The notes below the pieces were generated by a model that was given only the letters and a program-made list of their open reading frames with translations, did no database searches and was not told where the DNA came from. The translations under genes were made by a program, and so were the position numbers. A DNA stretch of 64,000 nucleotides, taken from positions 1-64,000 of the forward strand of contig CAMPJJ010000022.1 in the NCBI GenBank assembly GCA_946886855.1. The letters run 5' to 3'. This stretch comes from an uncultured Roseateles sp. (GTDB lineage: Bacteria; Pseudomonadota; Gammaproteobacteria; Burkholderiales; Burkholderiaceae). This document shows, one piece after another, positions 8,840 through 17,780 of the stretch; within the stretch, counting starts at the first letter, position 1; each line of letters begins with the position of its first letter.

Positions 8840-9199
8840 ATGCCGCTCTACATTCATATGCGAATCGATGACTATTTCGAGAGCAGGTTTGGGCTCCGCT
8901 TTCGAAGTAGATCGCTGTTCGCAACCGGAAGCCCGATGATTGCCAAGCAGTACGGAGAGATCCGCAGCCTGATTGCAACGCGGGATTTCTGTTTCTGCTG
9001 GAGCCCCCACGCGACCGACCTCTACGAAGAAGTGGCGCTCAACAGAGGCAGTAACGAATCAATTGAAGACATGCTTGCTCGCTTGTCGTATCGGTGTGAC
9101 GACTTGGCTGGGGCGATTGAAAGCGGCAACGAGATCATGTTGGTCGGTGCAGCCTTCGTCGCTCACCGCTGGAGCGCCGATGACGCACAACGGACTTGA
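8840..9199 (+). CDS. Unknown 119-residue protein coupled to kinase
   Basis: The protein begins MPLYIHMRIDDYFESRFGL and contains RSRSLFATGSPMIAKQYGEI and FCFCWSPHATDLYEE. I do not recognise the family. The Arg..Ser..ATG pattern followed by a CWSP-type strand is loosely reminiscent of ADP-ribosyltransferase-like folds, offered only as a hint. The frame is open from 8714, but residues before ATG 8840 look non-coding. It overlaps the downstream kinase by 20 bp, so the two are co-translated and probably work together. The 254 bp upstream to the PIN-like stop carry no recognisable gene. Confidence 0.55.
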   Translation: MPLYIHMRIDDYFESRFGLRFRSRSLFATGSPMIAKQYGEIRSLIATRDFCFCWSPHATDLYEEVALNRGSNESIEDMLARLSYRCDDLAGAIESGNEIMLVGAAFVAHRWSADDAQRT

Positions 9200-10256
9200 A
9201 CTTTTGCGCCGCCTGGGCGTCGACGTGCTGGACGGACGGTACAAGGCCGAGGCACCCGTCGGTTCTTCCTTCGGAGGCGCAGCATTCAAAGGGGTCGACC
9301 AAGTCTCGGGACAACCGGTCTTCATGAAGTACCTCGTGAGCCCGAGGGGCGACCACGAACGCGCCAAGTTCCTTCTTGAGGCTCAGGTATTGCAGGACCT
9401 AGAGAAATGGCAGCACCGTGTATCGCCACGCCTCATCCACTTCGCCCATCCCTCCGACATCGACGTGTTGGCTCTTGTCCTGGAGTGGATAGAGGGTGAG
9501 ATGTTGACAGAGTACTTGGCTAGAGCGCCGCACATTCCCCTTGAAGAGCGAATTGAGACCTTTCATCGAATCGTTCGAGCGGCATCCTCGGCAACGCTGC
9601 CGTATCAGCATCGAGACATACACCCGGGGAACATCTTGCTGGAGTCACGCGAGAGCGCGAGGATTGGTCCCGAGACCTTGGAGCGTGACGTGTACTCCGC
9701 CGTCAAGATCCTCGACTGGGGCGAAGCACTACCCCACATCTTTGGAAGCTATGACGACGAACCGGACCATCATTTCGTTTTGTACGAGCGCGCCCCCGTC
9801 ACAATCTCCGGTTCGTTCACGAATCTGCCGCCTGAGATCTTCACTCGGTGGCAGGTGGCACAAGGTCTAGGAGGAACGTATGAAGTTTGGGGGCTCGGCC
9901 TGCTGTTCTATTCGCTCATGACCGGAAAGCCTCCGATTAAGCATCGAGGTCTTGGTGAGTACATCGAGGCCATCCAGACCGGCGAGTTGCGAGAGTGGAT
10001 TGACGGCGCCCATCAAGAGCTTTGTACGCTGGACCTTCCAGGCGGTAGCATTCTTCCACGGATATGGAAGCGCATGCTCAGCATCTCTCGCGTGGAACGC
10101 TGCGAGCTGTCCACCGTCGGAAGAATTCTTTGGGACATCCGGTATGAGGCGCTAGCGCTGCCGGATGGTTTCAGGTTGGACGCTTATATGGCCAATCCAA
10201 ATGCGTACCAACCCGAGGGAGGTTGGACCTATTCAAGCATTCCCGATTTTGACTAA
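9180..10256 (+). CDS. Serine/threonine protein-kinase-like protein
   Basis: A 358-residue protein with a eukaryotic-type kinase fold. Lys50 (VFMKYL) and Glu67 form the expected ATP-site pair, HRDIHPGN (residues 144-151) is the catalytic loop with Asp146 and Asn151, and DWG (179-181) replaces DFG. The glycine-rich loop is atypical (GSSFGGAAFKG). No transmembrane segment or sensor domain is seen, so it is a soluble kinase. It overlaps the 119-residue gene upstream. Kinases of this kind occur as effectors in anti-phage loci; here the role is inferred only from its island position next to a transposition operon. Confidence 0.85.
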   Translation: MTHNGLELLRRLGVDVLDGRYKAEAPVGSSFGGAAFKGVDQVSGQPVFMKYLVSPRGDHERAKFLLEAQVLQDLEKWQHRVSPRLIHFAHPSDIDVLALVLEWIEGEMLTEYLARAPHIPLEERIETFHRIVRAASSATLPYQHRDIHPGNILLESRESARIGPETLERDVYSAVKILDWGEALPHIFGSYDDEPDHHFVLYERAPVTISGSFTNLPPEIFTRWQVAQGLGGTYEVWGLGLLFYSLMTGKPPIKHRGLGEYIEAIQTGELREWIDGAHQELCTLDLPGGSILPRIWKRMLSISRVERCELSTVGRILWDIRYEALALPDGFRLDAYMANPNAYQPEGGWTYSSIPDFD

Positions 10257-10264
10257 ATTTGTCG

Positions 10265-10278
10265 AGGCTGTTTAGCCT
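10265..10278. terminator. Short stem-loop after kinase gene
   Basis: AGGCT and AGCCT flank GTTT, forming a five-pair stem nine bases beyond the kinase stop and between converging genes. There is no T-run, so it is at best a weak terminator. Confidence 0.25.
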
Positions 10279-10300
10279 TGCATGCGTGGGGGCGGATTGG

Positions 10301-10468
10301 TCACTCCAACGCGGAAAACAAAAGACGAGCCTTGATACCCTCGACGCCCGAAGTATTGTCGTCCTTCGTCTGCGGCTGGCCTACCGACGAAAGTGATTCC
10401 ATATGCCCTAGCTGGACTAGGATATCCATGTTCTCGAGCATGAACTGATCGCGCGCGGCCTGAGACAC
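10301..10468 (-). CDS. Small unknown protein (55 aa) after tniQ
   Basis: A GTG-started frame of 55 residues reading MSQAARDQFMLENMDILVQ and ending LLFSALE. A purine-rich GGGAGCGGGGG lies about 8 bases before the GTG. Amino-acid composition is protein-like (a helical, acidic N-terminal half), unlike the two other frames here. It lies about 70 bp after the 102-residue gene in the same direction, so it could be the last gene of the transposition operon. No family recognised. Confidence 0.45.
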   Translation of the reverse strand: MSQAARDQFMLENMDILVQLGHMESLSSVGQPQTKDDNTSGVEGIKARLLFSALE

Positions 10469-10537
10469 GGATGCGCCCCCGCTCCCATCTGCCTTGCGAG
10501 GTAGTTAGTGAGGGACGGGTGCTGTGCTCTCGCGCCT

Positions 10538-10846
10538 TCACCGGCGCAAGGCTTCGAGGCGCGCCTTAACCGTCGCTCGGATTTCTGCCACGGCAGTTTG
10601 ATCATGCACCGTCAGGTCTCTTCGCTGCTGCCTGATCAATTCCAATTCGCTACGCAGCCACATCATGTGATCGATCTCCGGCTCCGGCTGCGCTACCAAC
10701 TCATCAAGCGCGGCGGCGTAGACGGCCTGCAATTCGGCTAGGTAGTCCCTCGCACAAGCAAAGGCGATGGCCTCTTCTTGCGTCCATCTCGGGGCTGGCG
10801 CCTCCCACAAGTTCAGGCGTCCTGCTGCGGTATCGCGATCCGACAT
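10538..10846 (-). CDS. Small unknown protein (102 aa) after tniQ
   Basis: It begins MSDRDTAAGRLNLWEAPAPRW and is strongly helical (EEAIAFACARDYLAELQAVYAAALDEL, later SELELIRQQRRDL), suggesting a small coiled-coil or helical-bundle protein. ATG 10846 has GAGG six bases upstream; an ATG at 10858 would overlap the upstream tniQ stop as ATGA and is equally possible. It directly follows tniQ in the transposition operon, so it may be an accessory transposition or target-selection protein. No family recognised. Confidence 0.6.
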   Translation of the reverse strand: MSDRDTAAGRLNLWEAPAPRWTQEEAIAFACARDYLAELQAVYAAALDELVAQPEPEIDHMMWLRSELELIRQQRRDLTVHDQTAVAEIRATVKARLEALRR

Positions 10847-10854
10847 GAATGACC

Positions 10855-12672
10855 TCATTGTGGTGAAGCGCACCCGACGGATTCGCGGGGCAGTACCGGT
10901 ACGCATGCATCCAGCCGCCGGAAGAAGAACTGCCGATTTCCGTCGATTGCCGGCCCGCTAACCGGCGCGACCGGCATACGACCCAGCAAGGCACGGGGTG
11001 AGGTGTGGTTGGTTCTGGCTAGTTCCTTCAACGAAATGTAGCTCTCCGTGAACAGCTTCAAGTGTTCGGCCAGCACCCGCCTCCCAAGCTTTCCTCCGTC
11101 GATTGAACCAAGCAAGCCGTGCCGGACCAAACAGTAGGCGACCTGCTGCTTCACGGCCAACTTCCGGGCGGCCGCGTCAATGGACATGCCCTTGGCTTCG
11201 TTCAGCCGCTTGTCGGCAAGCCAGCTCCGCAAGCGTTCTCGACAGACGCGCACGTGACCCAGGGGGCGGCAGTCGGTTAGCTGGCCACCCCCATCGTCAA
11301 TGCTCCCGTCTAAAACCGCGGCGACGAGGGCAATGAGCTCCGCTTCTGTAAGGTATGCATAGCGCAGAACATGCCGGAGCGGCATGCCATCGCTTGGGCC
11401 GCAGACGTGAAGCCGGGCCAACTCCTGTTGCGTAAAGAGCCAGCGAGCCGAGCGGCCTTGACCGCCTCGCGCGATCAACGGCTTGATAAGCCCTGCGCTC
11501 ACGAATTGCCGCATTCGCGCTTCCGGCAACCCGAGCCGCTGAGCCGCCTTGCACAGGGTGACGGCATCGCTGCAAAGCGCTCGAAGCGGATCAATGTCAG
11601 CGATGTGCACCGTCGCCGAACAGCGGGCACGGTGACGGGCGGCAGAAGTCGAGGGCAACAACTCAGCCTGAACCATGTGCCGGACGACTGACGGCGGGAT
11701 GCCTGCCGCCGAGGCCGCTTGCTTCAAGCCCAGCCGTGGGTGCGTCTCCACAACGCGGCGATCCAGACGCCGATTTCGTCGGCATACGAGTCCCCACCAG
11801 TGTTCATGCAGATGCGCTTCGAAGGCGTCGCGCAGGAACTGAAAGCAATCGGCTGAAAGGTCGGCGTAGAGCACGCCATACAGCGGCGAGAACGCCCGCT
11901 GCAAGCTCGGGGTGGTGCTACCCGAAGGCTGATACGCCTTCAGCATGCAGTTGAAGTTCTCGGGCCAGTTGTCGAACAGCCAGGCCGCCCTGCTGATCAG
12001 CGCCCGGGACTGGGTCATCCGGTGCAACATCGTCGGCTGCCCAGGCCTGGAGGGAGGCGTAACAGCGCCAAATCCCCCTAGATACCGCACTGCTCGGTGC
12101 CACTGCGCCGTCGTCATTTCCGGCGATGCCAGCCACGGCCAGACAGATGGCATGCCCTGCATGGCGTGCGTCAGTCTCAGCACCGCCTCGTCCGTCGCAT
12201 CTGGCACCGAACTGCCCAGCAGGGTCCCACAGTGGCAACGGCGGATCTCATTACCAGCCCAGCGCTGCGGCTCGCCGCACCTGGGGCAGATGTCGTGAAG
12301 CCAAATGCCATGCACCTGGCAGGTACATACCAGCTTCATCTCCCATACGCCGTCGAGTACCTGCCGCTCGGCCAAGCAGAGAGGGCACCATCGCCTGACG
12401 CTGTGGTTGAAGTCGGCAACCGACAGCCCGAGCGGTGGCGGGGCGCTGAACCAGCGGCGAGGCAACACGCCGAACACCCGGCCCCGCGCCTCCTTGGTGA
12501 GCGCCAACCATTCGAATAGCACGCCGAGAGGCGCGCTACCGCATCTCGCAGCGGCTGCACACAACTGGCTGACCGACTTGAAGCCGTTTGCACTCGCCAC
12601 GCGCATGAGGTAGCCGGCGATCGATTCGCCAGCCGCAGGCTGCGGCCGTACGGGTAGGAGATGTTCGTCCAT
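10855..12672 (-). CDS. tniQ: TniQ/TnsD-type target-selection protein, long form
   Basis: A 605-residue TniQ-family protein. The N-terminal TniQ domain opens LPVRPQPAAGESIAGYLMRVA. The zinc-binding region has cysteine pairs in RRWCPLCLAERQ, CTCQVHGIWLHDICPRCG and RRCHCG (about residues 92-155). A long C-terminal half with several helix-turn-helix-like stretches follows, as in TnsD, which recognises a fixed chromosomal attachment site. It starts one base after the stop of the shorter TniQ. Length and position make this the likely DNA-sequence-specific selector of the pair, but its target is unknown. Confidence 0.85.
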   Translation of the reverse strand: MDEHLLPVRPQPAAGESIAGYLMRVASANGFKSVSQLCAAAARCGSAPLGVLFEWLALTKEARGRVFGVLPRRWFSAPPPLGLSVADFNHSVRRWCPLCLAERQVLDGVWEMKLVCTCQVHGIWLHDICPRCGEPQRWAGNEIRRCHCGTLLGSSVPDATDEAVLRLTHAMQGMPSVWPWLASPEMTTAQWHRAVRYLGGFGAVTPPSRPGQPTMLHRMTQSRALISRAAWLFDNWPENFNCMLKAYQPSGSTTPSLQRAFSPLYGVLYADLSADCFQFLRDAFEAHLHEHWWGLVCRRNRRLDRRVVETHPRLGLKQAASAAGIPPSVVRHMVQAELLPSTSAARHRARCSATVHIADIDPLRALCSDAVTLCKAAQRLGLPEARMRQFVSAGLIKPLIARGGQGRSARWLFTQQELARLHVCGPSDGMPLRHVLRYAYLTEAELIALVAAVLDGSIDDGGGQLTDCRPLGHVRVCRERLRSWLADKRLNEAKGMSIDAAARKLAVKQQVAYCLVRHGLLGSIDGGKLGRRVLAEHLKLFTESYISLKELARTNHTSPRALLGRMPVAPVSGPAIDGNRQFFFRRLDACVPVLPRESVGCASPQ

Positions 12673-12673
12673 G

Positions 12674-13990
12674 TCACCCCTGCCGCACGGGCTCCAGCAT
12701 CACCGACGCGCGCTTCAGACCTTCACGCGCCAGCGCCACCACGAACGCGTGCTCTGCGGCATGAAGTTGCGCCAGACGGTTCGCGACCAGATCCAGATGG
12801 CCGAGTGTCGCCAACAGCTCTTGTGGCGCCTGCCACCGCGTTGTCAGAAGCTCGAAGGCGCCCGCGGACACGTCCGCCCTCGCCGCTGCCAGGAGCAAGT
12901 TGAGCAGGGCGAGCTGCTCCTGAACCGACGCGATATCCGCCCGCGAGGCGACCGCGAGCTGAGCGCTTGTTGTGCGAAAACGTGGGAGTAGCGCAGTCCA
13001 CCAATGGGCGAAGGTCTCACGGACAGCAGCGAACTCGTCTGAGTGGCAAGACGGACTACGCATCGCGGACGGCAAGGCACTGATGCCTGCGCCGTGGTCG
13101 TCCATCACGGCAGCGATCGTGAACTCGATCGACCTCATCATGGGGTTCGCCGATTCACGAAGCTCAGTTCGCAGTCGTGACAGGCGAACAAGCGTGGGAT
13201 GCGATTCAAGTTCGACAAGCAACTCACCCCTGCCCGCCGCGCAGCTCCTCAAAAGACGGCTCGTCGCCCGTCTTGCTGTCCGCGGTAATCCCGTCATGAA
13301 TCGGATGGCGCTCGCCCCTGGCACCAGGCGCGAGCGGGCGGGGCGCGCCTCGGTATGCGGCCATGAGCGATCGCGGTGATACGTCAACACGTTGCGAGTG
13401 CGCTGTACCCAGTCGAGAGCTTCATAGAGGTGGTGCGACGTGGGCGGTGGGCCGATCTGCGCACCTGGGGCAAGGCAGGCAACGGTGCTTGCCAGGTAGC
13501 TCGCGAGGAGCACCGCTGACGGACAGGCTTCTTGTGACGGGTCCTCCGAAATAGCCGCGCCGCAATCGCAGATGAACCCCTCATTCAGTCGGCGCCACGC
13601 CAAGGGCTGTCGGCAGCCATGGCATCGATCGACCAGCCGACAGCCGTGAATCTCACAGGCCGTCATCAGCGGCATGTCCCACAGCACAGCATGAAAGCCG
13701 TCTTCGGCGACGCACCTTGGACAAAAGCGATGCGCTTGCGCGCGCCGATGCCAAACTGGCTGTCGGCGGTGTGCCCCCCACAGGAAGACGCCTTCCTCAA
13801 ATGCCGCCGCGGTTGTAGCGACCGGTTGCCCCAACAGCGCGACTGCAGCCTGCAGCTCGGTATGGCCCGCTGGTACCGGCGCATGCCCGTTGGCCGCATA
13901 AACGCGCCAGCAGTAGCCGGCAAGGCTCTCGCCGGCTCTGCGGGACGGCCGCAGTGGATAGCGCTCCAGCGGGATCAACGCAAGGCTCAC
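12674..13990 (-). CDS. tniQ: TniQ-family transposition protein, short form
   Basis: A 438-residue TniQ protein. Its N-terminus (LIPLERYPLRPSRRAGESLAGYCWRVY) and zinc ribbons (RFCPRCVAEDG, CEIHGCRLVDRCHGCRQP, FICDCGAAI) are clear. It overlaps the TniB gene by 4 bp (ATGA) and abuts the longer TniQ. Two TniQ proteins in series are known in several Tn7-like lineages, where they serve different targeting pathways or a joint one. Which applies here cannot be told from sequence alone. Confidence 0.85.
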   Translation of the reverse strand: MSLALIPLERYPLRPSRRAGESLAGYCWRVYAANGHAPVPAGHTELQAAVALLGQPVATTAAAFEEGVFLWGAHRRQPVWHRRAQAHRFCPRCVAEDGFHAVLWDMPLMTACEIHGCRLVDRCHGCRQPLAWRRLNEGFICDCGAAISEDPSQEACPSAVLLASYLASTVACLAPGAQIGPPPTSHHLYEALDWVQRTRNVLTYHRDRSWPHTEARPARSRLVPGASAIRFMTGLPRTARRATSRLLRSCAAGRGELLVELESHPTLVRLSRLRTELRESANPMMRSIEFTIAAVMDDHGAGISALPSAMRSPSCHSDEFAAVRETFAHWWTALLPRFRTTSAQLAVASRADIASVQEQLALLNLLLAAARADVSAGAFELLTTRWQAPQELLATLGHLDLVANRLAQLHAAEHAFVVALAREGLKRASVMLEPVRQG

Positions 13991-14946
13991 CGCCGCCTCC
14001 GACGTGGCGCATGCTGCAAGACCTCGAATGGCTCGCCACCTCGATCCAGCCAGCGGAATTCAAAATCAGCGTGGAACGGGTTCAGCTTGCCGACGCCTTG
14101 GGGCCATACCTCATCAATGAAGGCTTGCTGCAGCAGCGGCGCATCGATCACGTCGATGTCTTGTTCGAGCGCCTGCCGGTAGGCGCCAAACATGATCTTC
14201 TTGATGTACGCGACGCGGCCGCCGCATGCGTAGTAAAGCCGCTGGCCCATGTCCTGCGGACTGAAGGGCTCGGCGCGGACGGGGACGGTCAGGTGATGGG
14301 CAAGCGAATAGAAGAGCACCAGACACTCTTCTTCCACGCTGGTTGTGTCGCTCTGCCCGAGCCGAAGAGATTTGTTGCGGGAGAACCGACGCCGAAGTTG
14401 CTCGTTGGTCTGAAGCAGGTCCTGCAGCCGCGGCAGTCCGAGCATCACGCTCGGCACGCCGATCCTGTCGATGAGGTGCTTGAACAAGTCGCCGACCAGG
14501 TAGTGCGTGCGCGTGTCGCCTCGATCCTGCAAATGCTGCGATTCGTCAACCAGCATCAGCTCGACGCCGCAGTTGCGGCACAGCGTGACGATGCGCGCGG
14601 TCTTCGAGGTGATGGTTCCATGCGCTGGCTGCGGGTCTCCGAGAGCGATGAGGAAAGCGTCGGCGATGCCCATCACCGTGGCGGCTGGCGGCACTTCGAC
14701 TCGAAGCAGCTCGATGCGATCACCATCCGGCAGACGGCGGCGAGGATGCTGGGTAGCCAGCCAAGTACACAGACTGGTCTTTCCGGTCCCGGACTCACCG
14801 AGCACGAGGATGTGCTTGGCCAACCCTGAGTGCCGAAAGATGGCCAGGTTCGCTTCGATCGCGTCCTTGGCTTCCACGAAGGGCGGGAACGGGATGTACT
14901 GGCGTTCGAACTCGGCAAGGCGCTCCGCGATTTCACTGATCTTCAT
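13987..14946 (-). CDS. tniB: TniB/TnsC-type AAA+ ATPase
   Basis: A 319-residue AAA+ ATPase that in Tn7-like systems links the target selector (TniQ) to the transposase. Walker A is GESGTGKT (residues 50-57) and Walker B is MLVDE (131-135). The N-terminal region (ERQYIPFPPFVEAKDAIEANL) is typical of TniB. It overlaps tnsB by 14 bp upstream and the short tniQ by 4 bp downstream, consistent with translational coupling. At 319 residues it is shorter than Tn7 TnsC (555), so it lacks long regulatory extensions. Confidence 0.9.
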   Translation of the reverse strand: MKISEIAERLAEFERQYIPFPPFVEAKDAIEANLAIFRHSGLAKHILVLGESGTGKTSLCTWLATQHPRRRLPDGDRIELLRVEVPPAATVMGIADAFLIALGDPQPAHGTITSKTARIVTLCRNCGVELMLVDESQHLQDRGDTRTHYLVGDLFKHLIDRIGVPSVMLGLPRLQDLLQTNEQLRRRFSRNKSLRLGQSDTTSVEEECLVLFYSLAHHLTVPVRAEPFSPQDMGQRLYYACGGRVAYIKKIMFGAYRQALEQDIDVIDAPLLQQAFIDEVWPQGVGKLNPFHADFEFRWLDRGGEPFEVLQHAPRRRRR

Positions 14947-16936
14947 CGAGCACCTCCGTTGGTCCCATCTCGAACGCTTTGAGGATCGTTGGCATCGAAG
15001 GCGCCTCGGTGCTGGCAGCGGCCTGTGGCATTGCCGCGGGCCGCTTCGGACGCTCGGCGGGCTGGGTGGCGGCTTCGGGCACTCGACCCTCCGGCTGGGA
15101 GCTGCTGATGCCTCGAATGGCCGCCGATCTGTGCCGCGCTTTCTGCTTGCGGTTGACCATCAAGGTTTCGACGGTAGCGGCGATGCCAGCACGGCCTCGC
15201 TGCAACGCGGCCTTGTCCTCAGCGCTCTCCCCGCGCTCGCGCACGGTCTGCCGAATCAGTTCATTTTGGCGAACGCTCAGACCTTTGGCGTAGGCAAAGT
15301 CGACCGCCTGAACGGGCACTGGCTCGTTATCGTCAGGCCCCCACACCTGGACCTCGCCGAGATCGTCCGGGTCGAACACCACACGCACCTCGACCTTCTC
15401 ACCGTATCGCATCAAGATGGTTTGAAGTACGTCGCCGTTGTAGTGCAGGCCGTTCAGTTCGATGCCGGTGCGCCTGAGCCGACGACGGGCATGCTGGCCG
15501 ATGCGGAGCTGTAGCGCGGAAGGGCTGGCTGGCAGCTTCGGCGTGTAAGCTTTCAGACCCTCCTTCCACCTCGCTCTCGGTGTCGTTCCGATGCCTCGGT
15601 GCACGGTTTCGGCGTAAACATCGACGATCCACTTCTCAAGGAGCTGCTTCAGCTCTGCGAAGGTGATCAGAGCGGCCTGTTGCGGGTCATAGTCCCCCCG
15701 CTGGTGAAACCGGGCGAAGCTGGCTCCCGGGATTTGATGTGCGAAGAAATAGTTGATGGTCTTGAGGAATCTCTCGATGGCGCCTTTGAAGCGCGGTGTG
15801 CGGCGCGGGCAATACTCGATGACCATGCCGAGGTCGGTCGCGATGCCTTCAAGGTCCTTGCCGTGGAACTCCAAGCCGTTATCAACCACAAGCCGCATCG
15901 GAATTCCGTAGCACGGCCAGTCCTTCTCGAAGGGCAGCCCGGGCAGCGCAACGGCACTCAGCGTCTTGGGCAGGATCGAGTGGCGGAGGGCACCAACGAC
16001 CGCGGCGGCTGACGGCGAGGCGAAGCTTAGGTAGTAGCCCAGCGGGAAGCGGCTGAACTTGTCGATCAAAACGGTGAGCGTCGGCCGGCCCATAGGCAAC
16101 CAGGTCCGTTCGTCAATGACAAACAGATCCAGAGGCGTGTGGTCGGCCTCGACCCGTTGAAGGATTGATGTCGGCTGAACCGCGGATTTGACGATCTTGT
16201 AGCGCCGGTCCGCCGCAGCCTTGCCTTCCCGCATGGCGGTCATTTCGTAGGCTTCCGCGCGCTGCAGCAGTCGGTAGGTGGTGCGTAGTGAAGGGACGCG
16301 GAGCTTTTCGCCGCCGATTCGCCCCGCGTTCTCCAACGTCACCTTGGTGATGAGGCGCGAATGGATGTTTGGCGCGTTGGCCAAGGGCGAAGCTTTGAAC
16401 GCTTCAGCCACAGCGTCAGCCAGCAGATCCAGCACGCGCTGGTCCTGCGCGACCTTTCGTGGACCACGGCGATCAAAGCGCGGCACAAGTGCCCGAGCAT
16501 CCTGGCCGGTGGACTCGTGGCGTCGATACCAGCGGTAGAAGGTGCTAACGCAAGGGGGCCTGTCGTCACCGATCTCCACCGAAGTCCGAATCAGTAGGGG
16601 TTCGAGATAGGCCTTGGTGAAAACTGGCCGGCCCTCGGTCTCAATGGCGCGCAGGTACTTCAGCCGCCTGACGGCTTCGCTTTGGGCAGCCGGCTTGAGT
16701 TCGTCGAGCGGCCTTGCATAGACTGCTGAGCACCGCTCGTTCCGCGCAACCTTTGTAGTTGCAGTCAGACTGCCTTGGACATACTCGGCGAGAAGCTGCT
16801 GCAGCCCAACTACGGAGACCGCGCCGGTGTGGATCGCCTCGATCACCAACTCCTCGTTTGGCGCGATTTCGCGGACGCGAAACGTCACGCCGTTCCAGTC
16901 AAAAGTCGAATTCTTCCGAAAGCCGAAACCAGCCAT
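14933..16936 (-). CDS. tnsB: TnsB-type DDE transposase (Mu/TniA family)
   Basis: A 667-residue DDE transposase that cuts the 3' strand at transposon ends and joins it to the target. The integrase core shows Asp265 (VEADHTPLD), Asp352 (RLVVDNGLEFHG) and Glu388 (RFKGAIERFLKT). Helix-turn-helix DNA-binding regions precede the core and a Mu-transposase C-terminal beta-barrel follows. ATG 16936 has AGGAG nearby and lies inside the end of tnsA (38-bp overlap). A proline/alanine-rich tail (about 615-650) probably holds the AAA+ ATPase contact, as in Tn7 TnsB. Confidence 0.92.
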   Translation of the reverse strand: MAGFGFRKNSTFDWNGVTFRVREIAPNEELVIEAIHTGAVSVVGLQQLLAEYVQGSLTATTKVARNERCSAVYARPLDELKPAAQSEAVRRLKYLRAIETEGRPVFTKAYLEPLLIRTSVEIGDDRPPCVSTFYRWYRRHESTGQDARALVPRFDRRGPRKVAQDQRVLDLLADAVAEAFKASPLANAPNIHSRLITKVTLENAGRIGGEKLRVPSLRTTYRLLQRAEAYEMTAMREGKAAADRRYKIVKSAVQPTSILQRVEADHTPLDLFVIDERTWLPMGRPTLTVLIDKFSRFPLGYYLSFASPSAAAVVGALRHSILPKTLSAVALPGLPFEKDWPCYGIPMRLVVDNGLEFHGKDLEGIATDLGMVIEYCPRRTPRFKGAIERFLKTINYFFAHQIPGASFARFHQRGDYDPQQAALITFAELKQLLEKWIVDVYAETVHRGIGTTPRARWKEGLKAYTPKLPASPSALQLRIGQHARRRLRRTGIELNGLHYNGDVLQTILMRYGEKVEVRVVFDPDDLGEVQVWGPDDNEPVPVQAVDFAYAKGLSVRQNELIRQTVRERGESAEDKAALQRGRAGIAATVETLMVNRKQKARHRSAAIRGISSSQPEGRVPEAATQPAERPKRPAAMPQAAASTEAPSMPTILKAFEMGPTEVLDEDQ

Positions 16937-17621
16937 CGTCGTTCTCCTGGTTGATCGTGATGACCGTGTCGGCTGTCAGCGGCGCAGACAAATCACAGCG
17001 GAGGGCGCCAGCCAGCAGAAGGCCATAGGGCTCCAATCCCATGTCCGCAAGCGTCTGAGTCGCGGTACTCAGCCCGGCAGGTAACCGGTGAGAGCAACGA
17101 CGCAGAGCCGCCATGGCAGCCTGCCTCGTTCTCGAAAGCGGCGAGGCGCGGTGATAAATCGTCTGAAGGTTGGTCCGTCGTGGCTCATGCCGGAGCAGCG
17201 TGTCATCCAGAACAACGAATGGCTGCTGAATGCGAGCCATGTGCTCAGCGACGCGGGTCAGCTGATCCCGAACCTCGTCGCGGGCGAGCGAGCTGAGCGG
17301 CTTGATCTCCACCCAAACAATCAGCCCGCTGGTGAGGGTCAACTCGAAGTCCGGTGTGTAGCGGCGAAGGCGAGCACCGTCCGGGTACGCGATGGAGATT
17401 GGCTGCTCTCGGAAGCCGGCGACACGATGGTTCGCCTCGAACAGGTACGCCGCATCGAGTTCGAGCAGCCCTTCGCAATGCACCAGCCTGCCGTTCTTCC
17501 GACTGGGAAACTTGCATCGCATGATCCCGCCCGACGTGCTGATCACTTCGCGCGCTCGGCGGTGTGGACTTTGAGCGGGCGCGACGGGCTGGGTGCGTCC
17601 GCTCCAAAGCTCTATGGCCAT
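16899..17621 (-). CDS. tnsA: TnsA-type transposon endonuclease
   Basis: A 240-residue endonuclease that cleaves the 5' strands so that the element leaves the donor fully. The restriction-enzyme-like catalytic set is visible: Glu50/Glu54 (CEGLLELDA), Asp91 (RRYTPDFEL) and the Glu105-x-Lys107 pair (WVEIKP). The start at 17621 is supported by AAGGAGG six bases upstream; longer open sequence to 17666 is judged non-coding. It is first in the transposition operon. The C-terminal region, which in Tn7 contacts TnsC, is present but not obviously conserved. Confidence 0.88.
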   Translation of the reverse strand: MAIELWSGRTQPVAPAQSPHRRAREVISTSGGIMRCKFPSRKNGRLVHCEGLLELDAAYLFEANHRVAGFREQPISIAYPDGARLRRYTPDFELTLTSGLIVWVEIKPLSSLARDEVRDQLTRVAEHMARIQQPFVVLDDTLLRHEPRRTNLQTIYHRASPLSRTRQAAMAALRRCSHRLPAGLSTATQTLADMGLEPYGLLLAGALRCDLSAPLTADTVITINQENDDGWFRLSEEFDF

Positions 17622-17712
17622 GGGCCCCTCCTTGCCGGCGGGCAAGATGAGCTTCACCCTCCGCAACGGCTTGACGGATCGACATGCCTGGTTTCAGGCG
17701 TAGGTATGCCCA

Positions 17713-17734
17713 CACCCGGTCATAAAACCGGGTG
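17713..17734. repeat. 8-bp inverted repeat upstream of tnsA
   Basis: CACCCGGT and ACCGGGTG flank CATAAA, a perfect dyad about 90 bp before the tnsA start. It could be an operator for the transposition operon or part of the transposon end. There is no T-run suggesting a terminator. Confidence 0.4.
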
Positions 17735-17780
17735 AAAACCAAGCGTGATGAGGGAGCGGTCTTGACGCTGACCAGGGCGG

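Noticed and set aside
17622..17742. Open frame reading MVFTRFYDRVWAYLRLK upstream of tnsA
   Set aside because: It overlaps the inverted repeat and tnsA in another frame and has no ribosome-binding site; the tnsA start at 17621 has a strong one.
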